From: Theocolax elegans
Taxonomy: Eukaryota; Arthropoda; Insecta; Hymenoptera; Cerocephalidae
Length of the DNA: 64,000 bases
Direction: 5' to 3'
Assembly (NCBI GenBank): GCA_026168455.1
Contig: CM047427.1
Span: 88,780,832-88,844,831 of the forward strand
Below, in pieces: positions 37,372 through 49,990 of the stretch; within the stretch, counting starts at the first letter, position 1; each line of letters begins with the position of its first letter. A model generated the notes under the pieces. It was not told the DNA's origin. It worked only from the letters and a program-made list of their open reading frames with translations, and did not search any database. A program made the translations under genes and the position numbers.

Positions 37372-37438
37372 CCATCGGAAGATATCATCGGTCACTGTAA
37401 TTAGTCTAATAATTACAGTTTCCTGTCCTCCCGATGGA
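37372..37438. repeat. Short perfect-ended hairpin
   Basis: TCCATCGG and CCGATGGA form the ends. Inside, ACTGTAATTA is followed after a few bases by TAATTACAGT. The total is about 67 nt. Confidence 0.7.
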
Positions 37439-37489
37439 ACCACCGCGATCTTCTTTACATCTTCGCGTCCCTAACGTTCCCTATAGTTC

Positions 37490-37700
37490 AGATGCCCGTG
37501 CCTCTTATGCACTGAAAAATGCACGAAACGCACGTGCACCTGAACTGGCGTCACATTATAGTGACACGCCGAGCCACTGAGTCGCGGTGTTCGAAAAATG
37601 CACATGAAAAAAAATTTTCAGAGGTACACACGTCTGGGATCGAACCCACGACCCTCGGTGTGAGAGTCGGGAGCTCTACCCATGAGCCACCGCGGCTCCA
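37490..37700 (-). mobile_element. tRNA-derived SINE
   Basis: On the minus strand the head starts GGAGCCGCGG and carries a Pol III A box, TGGCTCATGGGTAGAGC (37689-37673), and a B box, GGGTTCGATCCC (37648-37637), at tRNA spacing. The 3' side of the acceptor stem is missing: CAGACGTG follows where CGGCTCC would be needed. It is therefore not a functional tRNA but the promoter head of a SINE. The body continues to about 37490 and contains its own hairpin (GTTCAGATGCCCGTGC against GCACGTGCACCTGAAC). Confidence 0.75.
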
Positions 37701-37717
37701 TTTTAAATTATTTTGAA

Positions 37718-37800
37718 AAAAATCGCTCTGTAACGATATTCTATTTGCTTTCAACATTATCTGTAAATTTTTTCAGATTTTTAATTCCATTAGTTTTTTT
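37718..37800 (+). repeat. Dispersed repeat, partial copy 3
   Basis: GAAAAAAATCGCTCTGTAAC, then TTTCAACATTATCTG and AATTTTTTCAGATTTTT parallels 37078-37145. The copies flank the SINE, so the SINE may have inserted near or between duplicated copies. Confidence 0.5.
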
Positions 37801-37847
37801 AATTTTTGGGATTTTAAAGGTAGGTTCCTGTAATATGGGTATCACAT

Positions 37848-38509
37848 CGAAGCTAGCATTTTTACCATCAGAGTAACTCTACCTAATGGCACATATTCGC
37901 AATTACAGTTTCACACTATTCTTCGTTATTTGCCGCTGGATTTCAATGAAATTTGCACAGGATATATAAAATGATGCAGAGAATTGAGATGTGCATCGAA
38001 AAGCGGCGAAAATTGAAAGAAAAACCTTTCTGATTAGTCTAAAACTGCTAACCCCAACCGCGTACGTTATACGTATGTAGTAAGGATATTCCCCAAGAGG
38101 TGGCGCTGTATGGGTGCATCGATGTTGGGGTTAGCAGTTTTAGACTAATCAGAAAGGTTTTTCTTTCAATTTTCGCCGCTTATCGATGCACAGCCCAATT
38201 CTCTGCATCATTTTATATATCCTGTGCAAATTTCATTGAAATCCAGCGGCAAATAACGAAGAATAGTGTGAAACTGTAATTGCGAATATGTGCCATTAGA
38301 TAGAGTTCATCAGTTTTAGACTAATCAGAAAGGTTTTTCTTTCAATTTTCACCGCTTTTCGATGCACAGCCCAATTCTCTGCATCATTTTATATATCCTG
38401 TGCAAATTTCATTGAAATCCAGCGGCAAATAACGAAGAATAGTGTGAAACTGATTGCGAATATGTGCCATTAGGTAGAGTTACTCTGATGGTAAAAATGC
38501 TAGCTTCGA
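37848..38509. repeat. Foldback element with tandemly duplicated right arm
   Basis: The left arm 37848-38060 begins TCGAAGCTAGCATTTTTACC. Its reverse complement ends the element at 38509. The spacer is 38061-38123. The right-arm unit occurs twice in tandem: 38135-38310 and 38311-38509 both run from CAGTTTTAGACTAATCAGAA through ATTTTATATATCCTGTGC to the AATATGTGCCATTAG end. Only the second copy keeps the terminal GGTAAAAATGCTAGC. Confidence 0.85.
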
Positions 38510-38520
38510 CGTCCTCAAAA

Positions 38521-38842
38521 AAGGTAATTATTACATTTATTTAAAAAAATACGCAATATTATGCAAAACCCGAATACAGAAGCACTGCATAAATCAATAA
38601 TAAGTCATTTTACAAAGTTTCAAGTCAATACAACAAAGACACCCTAAAAAATTTTTGCACCGAATATGTACGATTGTTTGTGATTATCCGGTGCAGAAAA
38701 TTTTTAGAGTGTCTGTGTCGTATTGCCTGGAATTTTATAGAATGACTTATTATTGAATGATTTAGTGCTTCTGTGTTTGGGTTTTGCATACAATTGCGTA
38801 TTTTTTCAAATAAATGTAATAATTACCTTTTTTGTCTCAGTC
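38521..38842. repeat. Foldback element
   Basis: The left arm (AAAAAGGTAATTATTACATT, then TTTGCACCG-like sequence to 38672) and the right arm (38688 to GTAATAATTACCTTTTTT at 38833) are reverse complements with a spacer of about 16 nt. A degraded relative lies at 21290-21500. Confidence 0.8.
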
Positions 38843-39888
38843 GATAATCCACCGGGTAAGCCACCCCCTTAATATAAACTAGTGACAAATTACGTCTATT
38901 CAAGTAGTAATTATTTTTTACACAATGATATAATCGTAACTCTACTGATATTTAAGATTGTTTAAAACCTTTACTCTTGTAAAATACTGTATCAATCTGT
39001 CATTTTGAAGTTTTGTACAATCACAGATTGTATCATAACAAAGGAGAATATTTTCGTGATTTTACTTAAATTTTAACATAAATTATTAATTTTAATAAAA
39101 ATATTATTTCTCTGAAAATAATTTTTAATGTAATAAATATTATTTATTGAATGAGTTTGACATTTCCATTAGTTATTGTGCCAATCAGCTTGAAATATGG
39201 GCCTCTAACCAAGATCAACAATCTCCTGATTTTATTTTAATTTTAATATAATATATTAATATACGTAAAAACAATACTTCTTTGTCGATGAGTGACACCA
39301 TTGCAACACTGTGAAGTTCAAATGGATTAATAAAAAAATTACGCGAAAATCCATTTATATTTAGTACTATTTACACCAATTAAGACGAGTCTGCACACTT
39401 ATTCAAAACGTACACAGCACAGCATACAATTACAGACATTGCAGTTCCATAATTTTTTATTTTCTCTAATTGTCTCTATTGAGCATTCTTTTTTATATTA
39501 TAAGCTACAGTGCACGACTAATAAAATTGAAAAAAAATTTGTATTTTCTGAACAAATTATGTAATTGCAATATCGTTAATCTGCTACATTTTAACGTCTG
39601 TTACTATTTTTTTAATACTAGCAAATGAAGTTCTAATAAATTGTAATAAAGTATATTTGATGTAGATAACCATTTGTACTATTAACACTACTGTTGTTTA
39701 CGTTTCTTGTATTAGTTAAACTTCAAAAGGTATTAATGATCTTTTGTAAAATATTGAAAATTGAAATTATAGATGAATAAAACTGGAGTAAATATTTTTT
39801 CAGTAATTAATTATAATCTAAGTAAAAATAAAATCTACCTTACACATGTCAAGTTTACAAAACAAATGCTGTTAACAGTATTGAATTG
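38843..39888. other. AT-rich intergenic region; nothing recognised
   Basis: About 1 kb of AT-rich DNA without repeats I can pair or any credible open frame. It is downstream of both LARS2 and the convergent GGCT gene. Confidence 0.5.
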
Positions 39889-40723
39889 TCATAAAAATTG
39901 TACAATAAATTCATGTGGTTTATTCGTTGATGCCTGGCTGTTAAGAAAAAAGTTTTTTATTAAATAATTGATAATTGTTGTTTTAACATAAGAAATCATT
40001 TTACAATTATTATTACATTGACTTACTATATCGATTTTATCATTATATCCATTATGTTTAAAAGATTTCAGAAATTCTATATAGTCATTTGGAATGTGAT
40101 TCTCCCTTGCTCCTTTTATCATAGTATTTCTAAAATTAATTTCTTTTTTATTATTGTATTAATATATCAGTACAATTTAAATAATATCAAAATCTATTTA
40201 AAGTATATTCACATGTATACAAAAGAAGGCTGTCTATCTGGCGGTAAAAGATTTGGTTTGATATATTTGTCTGGTAACGAGCACTGCTGATAAACTCTGC
40301 ACTCTAGATCTTGTCCCAAATTGGTAGTAATATTAACATTTTTAGGATAATATATGTTACACTCTACTCCTTCTTGTTTATCCAAATGAGCCATATCTTT
40401 CATATCGATTTCCCAAACAACACCCCATACTTCAAAACCAGGATTGGGAACAATCGTTGCTGAACTTCCTTTCCATAATTTTGATAGCAGGTTAAAATCA
40501 AGACGATAATCCTTTACAAAAAGAATATTTTTATATAGAACTTGATAACTATGAAAAAATGTATAACTATAATAACAACTCTTACAAGCAAACACATTTA
40601 TTAAAAGTTTAATTTTACCTTTAGTTTACCTATAAATTTTGGTACAGCTGTGGGATTATTAACGCGAATACGTTTCGTCAACATGTTACTACCATAAGCA
40701 AAATATAAAAACGTTTTATTCAT
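39889..40723 (-). CDS. GGCT: Gamma-glutamylcyclotransferase (three coding exons)
   Basis: Exons on the minus strand, 40723-40619, 40511-40213 and 40129-39889, are phase-continuous and give about 214 residues. MNKTFLYFAYGSN gives the glycine-rich substrate loop YGSN at residues 10-13. AHLDKQEGVE supplies the catalytic Glu (about residue 82), and EVWGVVWEI matches the family core. GARENHIPNDYIEFLKSF forms the C-terminal helix. The enzyme releases 5-oxoproline from gamma-glutamyl amino acids in glutathione turnover. The C-terminus, about 25 residues longer than the human 188-residue protein, is lysine/asparagine-rich and poorly conserved-looking. Divergent from the NPAT-like gene, with a 1 kb palindrome between them. 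Confidence 0.9.
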
Positions 40724-40890
40724 GTTTTTGAATTATGTATTGTTTATTACAAAAAGAAAATAAAGAAACAAGTAACAATATAAATAAAAAGGTTATAGGA
40801 GGATATATACTATATATAAAAGATACGTATAAGAGATCAAGAATGTATATATATATATATATCAAAGAAAAGGTGTAACCATCCTGATCC

Positions 40891-41895
40891 TATACCCCAG
40901 CCTGCAAATATGCCGTATTTGCTATAAAAAAAATACTACAAGGCGGCATTTAAACTGCATTTTCCAAAAAAAATTGGTTTTAAAAACTGCGCCATTCTCA
41001 ATTTTCCAAAAAAAATTAAATATGCAGGATCCGATTGCCGAATATTGAAACAAGAATATCTCGTCAATAAAACAATGTGTCCGTACCATTCGAACGCCAA
41101 AAAACTGCACCCAAACTCATTTAAACTGCACCCTCGCAAAAATTTGCATATTTTAAATAATGAGTTTATAAATAATAAAAAACCAATTTTGTATATTCAT
41201 CTAGTGATTAAGTGCGTAGCGCATGCGTGTTTACAAAATGGCCGACTAGGGGAATAAAATAATAATTCAAAATTAAGCTCTGAACAGATTTGAGTTACAG
41301 CCACTCAAAACGTACGAATACAATATTGTTTAATTCTCATAATTTGACATATTAAAAAATACAATTTTTAATCAATTTTATTTTAAAAACTACATCCCCT
41401 TAATTTAGTTAGAAAAAATGTGTACGTTCAGTGTACATTTTTTTCCTTACCAGATATCCGTATTTGAATTGTCAAATCGTACACCGAACGTATACAATTT
41501 TTTTAAATTAAGGGACTGTAGTGTTTAAAATACAATTGATTAAAAACTGTATTTTTAATATACTAAATTATAAGAATTAAATAATATAATATTCGTAAGT
41601 TTTGAGCGACTATAGCTCATCTGTTCAAAGTTTAAATTTGCAAATTTTTGCGAGGGTGCAGTTTAAATGAGTTTGGGTGCAGTTTTTTGGCGTTCGAATG
41701 GTACGGACACATTGTTTTATTGACGAGATATTCTTGTTTCAATATTCGGCAATCAGATCCTGCATATTTCATTTTTTTTCGGAAAATTGAGAAGAATGCA
41801 GTTTTTGAAACCATTTTTTTTGGAAAATGCAGTTTAAATGCCGCCTCGTAGTATTTTTTTATAGCAAATACGGCATATTTGCAGGCTGGGGTATA
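40891..41895. repeat. 1 kb palindromic foldback element between GGCT and the NPAT-like gene
   Basis: The ends TATACCCCAGCCTGC (40891-40905) and GCAGGCTGGGGTATA (41881-41895) are perfect complements. The match continues inward through GGCGGCATTTAAACTGCATT and GTCAATAAAACAATGTGTCC. The inner half (about 41260-41640) is also self-complementary around CATCCCCTTAATTTAG. Nearly the whole element is therefore one imperfect hairpin with little loop. Mirror-image open frames of 67-104 codons on both arms are by-products of the palindrome. Confidence 0.88.
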
Positions 41896-42166
41896 GTTGG
41901 TCTTTTGTTGCGCGCGCAATGCAAAACAAAACAGCTGCTGTCGCAACTTGCAATGTCCAATACTCCAATCGGCAAATCGAAATAAGCGCCACTGAGAATG
42001 TACTAAAACCGTAATGAAATAACCCGCGAAAAAGTAGAAGCAGAAAAGATCTGTGTGTTTTTCTCTGATGTATGCGCATATACCTATAATATTTTTCTTT
42101 TACGTTTGAATTTTGTTAGATAATTATTTATGTACTACATGAGCAGAGTAACAAGTGAGAAGGAAA

Positions 42167-45100
42167 ATGGCATTGGAAGCGCTGTTACCTTCGGAAATCG
42201 CCAGATTGATTTACGGTAAGTTTTATGGTATTTTTTTTCCAAACAAAATGCTAACCTCCTCTTTGTTTTCACACTTTCCTACATTCAGAGCATTTTTCTA
42301 TCCTATTTCTCATTATTTCTTTTTACATTTAATGTACTTTGCTTCACTTATAATGATGGTGTAATTTTTATTTAATTAAATCCCTGATTTACTGTTAATG
42401 AATTTCTATTTATTTGCTGTCCATATTTCTGAAAACAATTTCATTTCAGCAATCTAATTTGTAAGTAATTGTATTAATTTACTCTTTTTATACAGGGTAT
42501 CTTATTGATGAGAAATGCTTAGAAACTGCAAAGTTATTTCTCATTGAATCATCAAATTTACAAGAATGTCGTAGCGTTTTATCACGTGGGAGACACTTTA
42601 CCACTCGTGTATGTGGATTTCGTTTAATGGATATTTTAGAAAAATTTTGTATTCTCAATTCTTTAGGTAAATCTTATTTGAAAATTATAATCTAGTAAAT
42701 TAATACAACTAATGGCATATTTTTTATACTCTCAGTACAAGACAAACTTAAAAAAATTAATAATTTGGATCCAGTGAAACCTAGTAAAGATTTGGTAAGC
42801 CAAATCAAATTTTTACTAGAAGAATCTAAATGTGAACATTGTATCCCTAATATTCAAAAGGTACTTTAGCAACATATTATAATATAATCGTTATAATAAA
42901 TTGTTTTAAAATCAATGCTTTCTATAATTTACAGACACTTTTACATGTATCATCTGCATCAGTTTGTGAGAAACCTTTAATATGTAGCAAAGATAAAAAT
43001 AAAATAAACCAAGTGGAAAAAGAGTTCAACAAATGTTCTCTTAATCAAATTCAGATAAATTTCAATTCAAGTATTTACATTAATTTAGTTTATGCATTTC
43101 TCTAGTATATTATAACAATCATTATTTTTGTATTATTATTGAGTGATTTCCTTTATATTTTTTAGATGACAATAATGGTGCAGTAGAAGCTACACCTTTA
43201 AAAAATTTACCTGGATATGTATTTGATTCTCAAAATAAAGAATGTGATAAGGATGACTTTAAATCTTCAAAAAACATCAGGGAAAAATTAGAAGCAGCTG
43301 ATGTTTCGCTACATGAATTAAATGTAAAGGAAAATAAAGTATTGGAAATACAAAGGGAAAATAAAATTACATCTTTGCAGAGGCACAATGGTTCAAAAGA
43401 TAAAATAGAAACTAATATAGTTGAAAATGAATTAAAAAGATTCTTATATACAGATACACAAACAACTGATGCTGCATTCCATGATAGGCTAGATACTAAT
43501 ATTATGACCGATGATAATAAAAATAAAAATATTAACTGCGAAATGCAGACTTCTGACATTCAATCACCAAGGACAGAAAATACAAATTCAGAAGCATTAG
43601 AGGAAAAAATTAATTGCATTGAACTTTTAGGTGTAAGTGTAAAAGTCAATGAAAGCATTTATTACTTAAAAGTAATTTAACTGTTATTGTGTTGTACATT
43701 TTAGGATTTAACTTTAGAAATTTTGAATCGAACAGAAATACAAGAAAGAATAGCTGATAATATAAATAAAGTACTAACACCAATTAAAACAAGCATACTA
43801 GAAAAATCTCTTCACGAAACGAGTGAAACAACTAATAAAACGTTTTTAGTAGAATTTAATAAAGCTGTAGAATCAGCAGTAAATAAGACTGAAAGTGATC
43901 CAGAATTCATTGAGTTACTTAATGCAATCATACCACCAAGAAAAGAATGCTTAAGTACAGAAGATGAAATGGATGTGATTACTGATGAGTAAGTAATTTA
44001 CAATTAATATACAATTATTTAAGTTTTACAATATTTTCCAAATTTTGTTTAATATGTTTTATGTCAATAGTGATCAAAATATTCAAGAAAAAATTGATTC
44101 TGTTTCTAAAGAAAAAAATACTGATGGTAGTTTTAATAAAGATATACTAGTATCAGGAATAAACAATCAATTAAGCCGAGAAAACTTAGAAATACAAAAT
44201 AAATTCGTGAAAACACATTCTATAAAAGAATGTAAGACGTTAATATCCAGTACAAAAAATGTATCAAATGTTATATTATTGGAACAAGAAGATTTAATGA
44301 AAGATATTGATATGATATCAACAAATGTAGCAGTTAATATTAAAGATAATAATATATCTTTATTAAATAGTCTGGAATCACCAATTATGCAGCAGAAATC
44401 TGTGAATGAAACTGTAAATATTTTTTCTAACAATACAATAACATCCACTCCAATTAAACCTTGCGCAGCAGTACAAAATTTTGATACTTGTGAATGGTTC
44501 TCGATTCAAGATTTGCCTACAGCTGGTATAGTTAATCAGACAGAAAATGTTAATTCATTATTAAAAAGAAATGTTCCTAGTGAGTAGCATAAATTAAATA
44601 TTATTTATTAACCATTCTTTTATAAGTAGTTTGTAATTTTTTATACTGTTAAATTTACAGTTATTTATAATGCTACTGAGACAATTGTTAACCCTACACC
44701 ATTTTTATCTCCTATTGCATTCAAAGGTAATAACTTGTTGAAATTGTTTAATTGCAACAATTCAAAATAAAATATGCATTTAACTCATTAACTGTACTTT
44801 ACACAGAGACTTGCAGTGTAGCGGAGAAAGTGACCAGTACATGCAATTCTATAAATATGATCAAGGGTAAATATTTATTTATTTATTTAATATTTTAACG
44901 GGTTTCTCCTTTATACATAATACAACTATAATAAGTGACACTTAAAGCTTCACATAAGAATACATTATTGTAAACTTTCATTATTATAATTCAAATCATT
45001 CATAATTATATACCGCTTCTCTTATGACTTTTTTAAACAAAGAGATATTTATGTAGAACCAATCAATGTCAATTTACAACGTATTCGCAAAGTCACAGAA

Positions 45101-45407
45101 TCTATTTATGATTGATCTTAATGCTAGCTTATCATTTAACACATCAATAGCAAATGGACAATTTATTATTCTCAAAAGTCTTCCAGGTACTCTTAAGTTT
45201 ATCTGAGAAAGTAAAAAACTATCATTAATAAAATTTCTTAATACTTTAAATTAAAATACGTTAAAGATTTATTATATTAGATTAGTTTAATATTTAAGTT
45301 AGTTTTAAGTTTTCTTTTTGTAACCAGTCCCACCAACAGATAACTCCGTTTATCTCTGTGGGAGGTTTGCATAATGTATGTGTTTCTATTATGTAAATTC
45401 TTTTCTG

Positions 45408-45444
<37 letters not shown>

Positions 45445-48400
45445 AAACAGTAAATTCTGATATACTCTGAAAGACTTCAACGAGCAAATCATAAACTTCC
45501 AAGATACCGCTGAGTAATCATGATTAAATCTATCCATTGGAATACCAGCTCTAAATGCTAAAAATCTAAAAAATCTATGCTGTATATCCTCAATTCTATT
45601 TGAATATTGAGATATCAAAGGCGACCATATCGACAAGGCATAACATAAAATAGGTCTTACGAATGTTTGATACATAACGATAAGGGTGTTAAGATTTTTA
45701 AAGTCTTTACACTTTCTTCATACAAATGTTAGCGTTTTCTTTCGATAGAAATTAAATTCCTCTTAACTAATTGCCTCCTATTCCATAATTATTCATCTTA
45801 CTCAAAACTAAGCTATGATTTACAGAGTCAAATGCAGATTTCATATCTGTATATATTGAGTCAACTTGACAACCAGATCGCAACGCATTAATTAAATATT
45901 CACTATACACCCCCAAATTTGTAGTAGTCGATTTACCTAGCATAAATCCGTGTTATTCATCAACAATAACACCCCTTAAAAAAGCAGACAATTTTCCTTC
46001 AATCAAATTGTCAAATAATTTGGCTATTTAACTAAGTTTTGCAATAGGTCTATAATTTTTTATATCACTACGATTACCCTTTTTAAAAATAGGAGTAATG
46101 TATGTGGTTTTCCAAATTGATGGAAACTCACCCATTCTGAGCGATTGATTAAATAAATGATACAAATATATTAAAAATTATTTAATAAATGAATTAATAC
46201 CAGTTAATAATATTAAATTCTTGATTTTATGACTATATTTTATATTTAAAAGCATGTTAAATAACTATGTTTCAGATGAAACTCTACATACTCCCGATAT
46301 TGTACTACCTTCAAGAACTACTTTTCCAAATAATGGAACAGTAGTACCATTGGTAACAACTACACCAAAAGAGTTATTTATTGATTGTTGTGTAGTAGGT
46401 GATGAACGAGTTACTATTGTTTCTCAATTATGTCAAGTACTTGAAAATAATGTGACCGACTCTAAAATGGAAAATGTTTTCTGTATATCGAAGAATATAA
46501 CACTTTTAGATAAAAACGACAACTTACCTCAAATGAAAGAAAATGAAACTGATCCTAGATGTTTGAAAGACACAGTAATCAATGACCCAAACGTAAAACT
46601 ACAAGATGATTCTAATTGTTGTAATAAAAAAAAAAAAAAAGAGACAATTAAGAGAGAAACCATAACAAAAGAGAAAACGTCGGAAAATAATCATCCTCGA
46701 AAAGAATCACAAGATGATAAGACAAGAGGCTTCCCGAAAAAATCAAAAAATGACAAGTTACAAAGAAATTATGAAGAAAAGAAGAATATAAAAAATTCCC
46801 TTCAACTCCCAATGAAAAATGAGTCTGAGAAACGAGTAGATTCTCTAGAAATTATATTATCCGACAATATAAGTCAAGACAAAAATGCTAACGAGAATAA
46901 TATAATGAAACTAGCTACCGAAGAAATGAATCAAATTAATTCGTGTAAAATAGGCATTAAAAAAAATATTAACGGCATCGATAAAAATAAAAGTGACGAT
47001 CTTGCAGAGAAGATGAGGCAAGACGAGGCGACTATGATGGCTGTTTTTCAAACTGTAGCAAGAAATATAACTGACACCTACACTACTGACAGTGAAAAAC
47101 CATTTGAGCAGGTTTAGTAATTTTGTAATATTTTGACACATATCCATGCATTTCTTATATTTTTTTAGTTTATAATTGTGTTATTGTAACATATGCATTT
47201 ATTCCAGTAGCAAGGAGATATAAAATTGACTGAAAATACGATAGATTATAGAAAAATTGAACAAGAGTTGAGCGTGATAACTGATACAAACATTTCTAGC
47301 CCATCGCATCACAACCAGAAAATCGAAGCAACACTGTACGATCGAGTGAGCAAAGTTGAAAGTGGCAAGATTATACAAAAAAAATACGCTCGACTCAAAA
47401 CTTTAGATACGAAAATTTGCAAGAATTCTTTGCTACAGAAAAGGCAAAAATCCCCGTTAAATAAACTAGATCTCGATCTTGGTTCACCTGTAAAATATGA
47501 AACGATGTTACAAATACCGCCAACTCCAGTGTCCTTGAGTCCTAGTAGCAGCATTCTTACGACTTATTCAAAACTTGGCGAAGATTCGCGTACAATTCAA
47601 AGTATTATGTCTCTCGACCGGCCCCTTACTCCTAAAATTATTTTGACTCCAGTGAAGACTAATCAAGAAAAGACTAAAGCAATCGTACAGGTGAATAAAA
47701 AAAGAGTTAATTTTTTAGTTGAAGATGCAGTAATTTACTCAAGTATTATTATATTGTTTTGTCAATTAATTTTTAGAAATTGGCTCCTACGTCTTATGCT
47801 GAATCTTTCGATGCGTCGAATAAATTTGAAATTGAACAATTCGAAGTTGTCAAGGAGAATCTTAAAACTAATCCTCAATCTGAGAAGGAAAAAGTCAATT
47901 CGGAAAATCTAACTAATTCAATGGAATATAGAGATAACATTATTGTTTTAAAAAGTGAAAATAGCGATTCATCCTGCTGCTCATCTTCCTGCGATTGTGC
48001 TTGTTCCTCTTCCTCATTTTCTTCTTCATCTTCATCTTCACCTTCTACTGCTACCGCTTCTACTTCTCCTTTCCACTCTTCATTGAATAACACGATTAAT
48101 CATTTAGGTAAGCCAACTACATTTCCCTAGACATTTTTATTTTAACATAATATTACAATTTTTAAATAATCCTTAGATGCTGCTATTGTAAACAAAATTG
48201 AAAATGAAGAGATTGAAAAGAAAAAAGAGATGTCACCACAAAAAGTGTTTTCAATAGAGAAAACTGACAAAGAAATGCAAGATTCCATGAAAGAAACTCC
48301 AGCAAAGGAAGACAATGGCGTGATCGAGGAAGGTATACACGATACTCCTAACATATCAAAACTATCGGAAATTCCACCGAATTTAAATAAAAAATTTTCT

Positions 48401-49864
48401 GAAATAATAATTCACAAAGAACAAGAGGAGGTGGAAAAATTGCAGAGCAAGCCACAAGTGAAAATAATTAATATCCAACGGATACTTCCTAAAGTTATCT
48501 TAAAACCAATTTGCAAAAATCTGCATTCAAAGGTTGAATCAAGTGGAGAGTCGTCAACAACAGCAAAAATAAATTTTGAGAAATCCGAAGCGGAGATCAT
48601 GATGGCTGTGAAGAGTATAACCATTGAAAGTCAAGAAAAACTCGAACTAACACCAGAAACAAAAAAGGACATCAACAAAAGTATCGAGATCGTGGAGGTA
48701 AACGAGAATTTCAATGTAATTGACAAAACTGACAATACAAACGATATCATTGAACAGATTAAGGCTATCGAAAGCATTTCTAATATTAGTCAGTCAAAAG
48801 AAACCGAGGCAGAGTCAACGGTCGACAAGTGCAGTTACCAAACTAACTTGGATACCGTTTTTAATGCAAATGTAAATAAAGACAAATCGAAAGAAAATTT
48901 AGAATCTAGCTCGGAAACAGAAAACAATCAATCGATTAGTAGGTGCAATCATTCACACAATACTCGATTTCAGTCTCAAAAGAAATCATCGAACGATTTC
49001 ACAATCATAAATGGATTGAGCGATAGCAATTCAATATGCAAGGAAATTTACGTTGCCTTCGATAAGGATAATCATAAGAGAAAAAAAAGACAACATTTTA
49101 GCACTCAAGATTTGTCGTGTTTGTTTTTTGACGACAATGGTGATTTATTAGATTCGATAACGCCTACAGATCTCGATGCAATTTTCGAAGAGAAACCTGT
49201 GCGTAAGAAACGAACTTATAAGACAAAGATTCTTAACAAGGAAACGACAGAACGTAATGACGATAGTTCTCAGGAGTCATTAACATCCAATACTAATAAG
49301 ACCGTTTCTTCATTCACAGGGGACACCAATAAGAGTGCAGTTAAAGGTATTTATTTATCTACATTTATTCATACATGATACAAAAATCAAGAATTATTTA
49401 TGTAAACAATGTACTTATATTCCTCGCACTTATAATATCGTAAAATTTTTAAAACATTGTTATTAACAGATTGGGGATGGACAATGTGTCAAATCAGATT
49501 ATTATAATAAAAATGAATAGTTGGGTAATGTCAAAAATTAGTAAAACAATTAGGTTTCAGTAAGTCAATTTATATCTAGCATAAATTAGAATAGAGGCAC
49601 GTAATATAACATGACATAAATATGTGTCATGCTGTTCCCAACCTGTTAATGAATTTTTATACATAGTTAAAAAATTTGTTAGATTTAATTTTGATTGTGA
49701 TACAACTTTCTTATTTACAGATAATAATTATTAATTATTGTTTGTGTTTAATTTAATTTGTTTTAGATACAAGTAAAATAATTAATAAACGTAAAAGAGG
49801 AACAGCAGACAATGAGATTGCAACTGTAGGCAGGAAACGTAAAAAAAATATGTATATTTTATAA
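42167..49864 (+). CDS. NPAT: NPAT/Mxc-like LisH nuclear protein (fourteen coding exons)
   Basis: Exons: 42167-42215, 42496-42666, 42736-42860, 42935-43070, 43166-43632, 43705-43988, 44071-44579, 44661-44726, 44807-44866, 46276-47111, 47211-47690, 47777-48107, 48177-49346 and 49767-49864. Phases agree throughout, giving about 1593 residues. The N-terminal LisH motif, LLPSEIARLIYGYL followed by CLETAKLFLIESSNL, matches the start of NPAT (Drosophila Mxc), the histone locus body scaffold that drives replication-dependent histone transcription. The remainder is long, Lys/Glu/Asn/Ser-rich and probably disordered. It has short hydrophobic islands such as TPFLSPIAF and a KLGEDSRTIQSIMSLDRPLTP block, a serine-rich run near 48000, and a basic tail (KRKRG, RKRKKN). 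A run of about 15 A residues encodes a Lys tract near 46626. The ortholog call rests mainly on the LisH region and architecture. Confidence 0.82.
45409..46190 (-). pseudogene. Decayed non-LTR retrotransposon reverse transcriptase, in an NPAT intron
   Basis: On the minus strand, from about 46165 downward, the frame reads MGEFPSIWKTTYITPIFKKG, then NYRPIAKL and a stop. Later pieces include YTDMKSAFDSVNHSLV (RT motif A with its Asp) and MYQTFVRPILCYALSIWSPL (post-RT thumb motif). Stops and frameshifts separate them. The segment that should hold the catalytic FADD/YADD box is deleted between GIGG and MYQTF. The tail is a (TTTA)n tract at 45444-45416, consistent with a LINE-type 3' end. It resembles Jockey/CR1-like elements; the clade is not certain. 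Confidence 0.8.
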
Positions 49865-49990
49865 ACATAAAAATTGATCCGAATCAACATTTCACGAATA
49901 CTTGTATCTTATTAAGATATTCCTTGGAACAGTCTAAGTAACTTTAATTACTAGTCAGATCTTATTATATTAATGTTTTTGTTATTATTT

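Noticed and set aside
37627..37699. tRNA gene (minus strand)
   Set aside because: A and B boxes are good, but the 3' strand of the acceptor stem is absent, so it is a SINE head, not a tRNA.
40922..41946. Paired 67-104 codon frames on both strands
   Set aside because: They are mirror images produced by the palindrome and encode the same low-complexity peptide from either arm.
47875..48093. 72-codon acidic minus-strand frame
   Set aside because: It is the antisense shadow of the serine-rich coding stretch of the NPAT-like gene.
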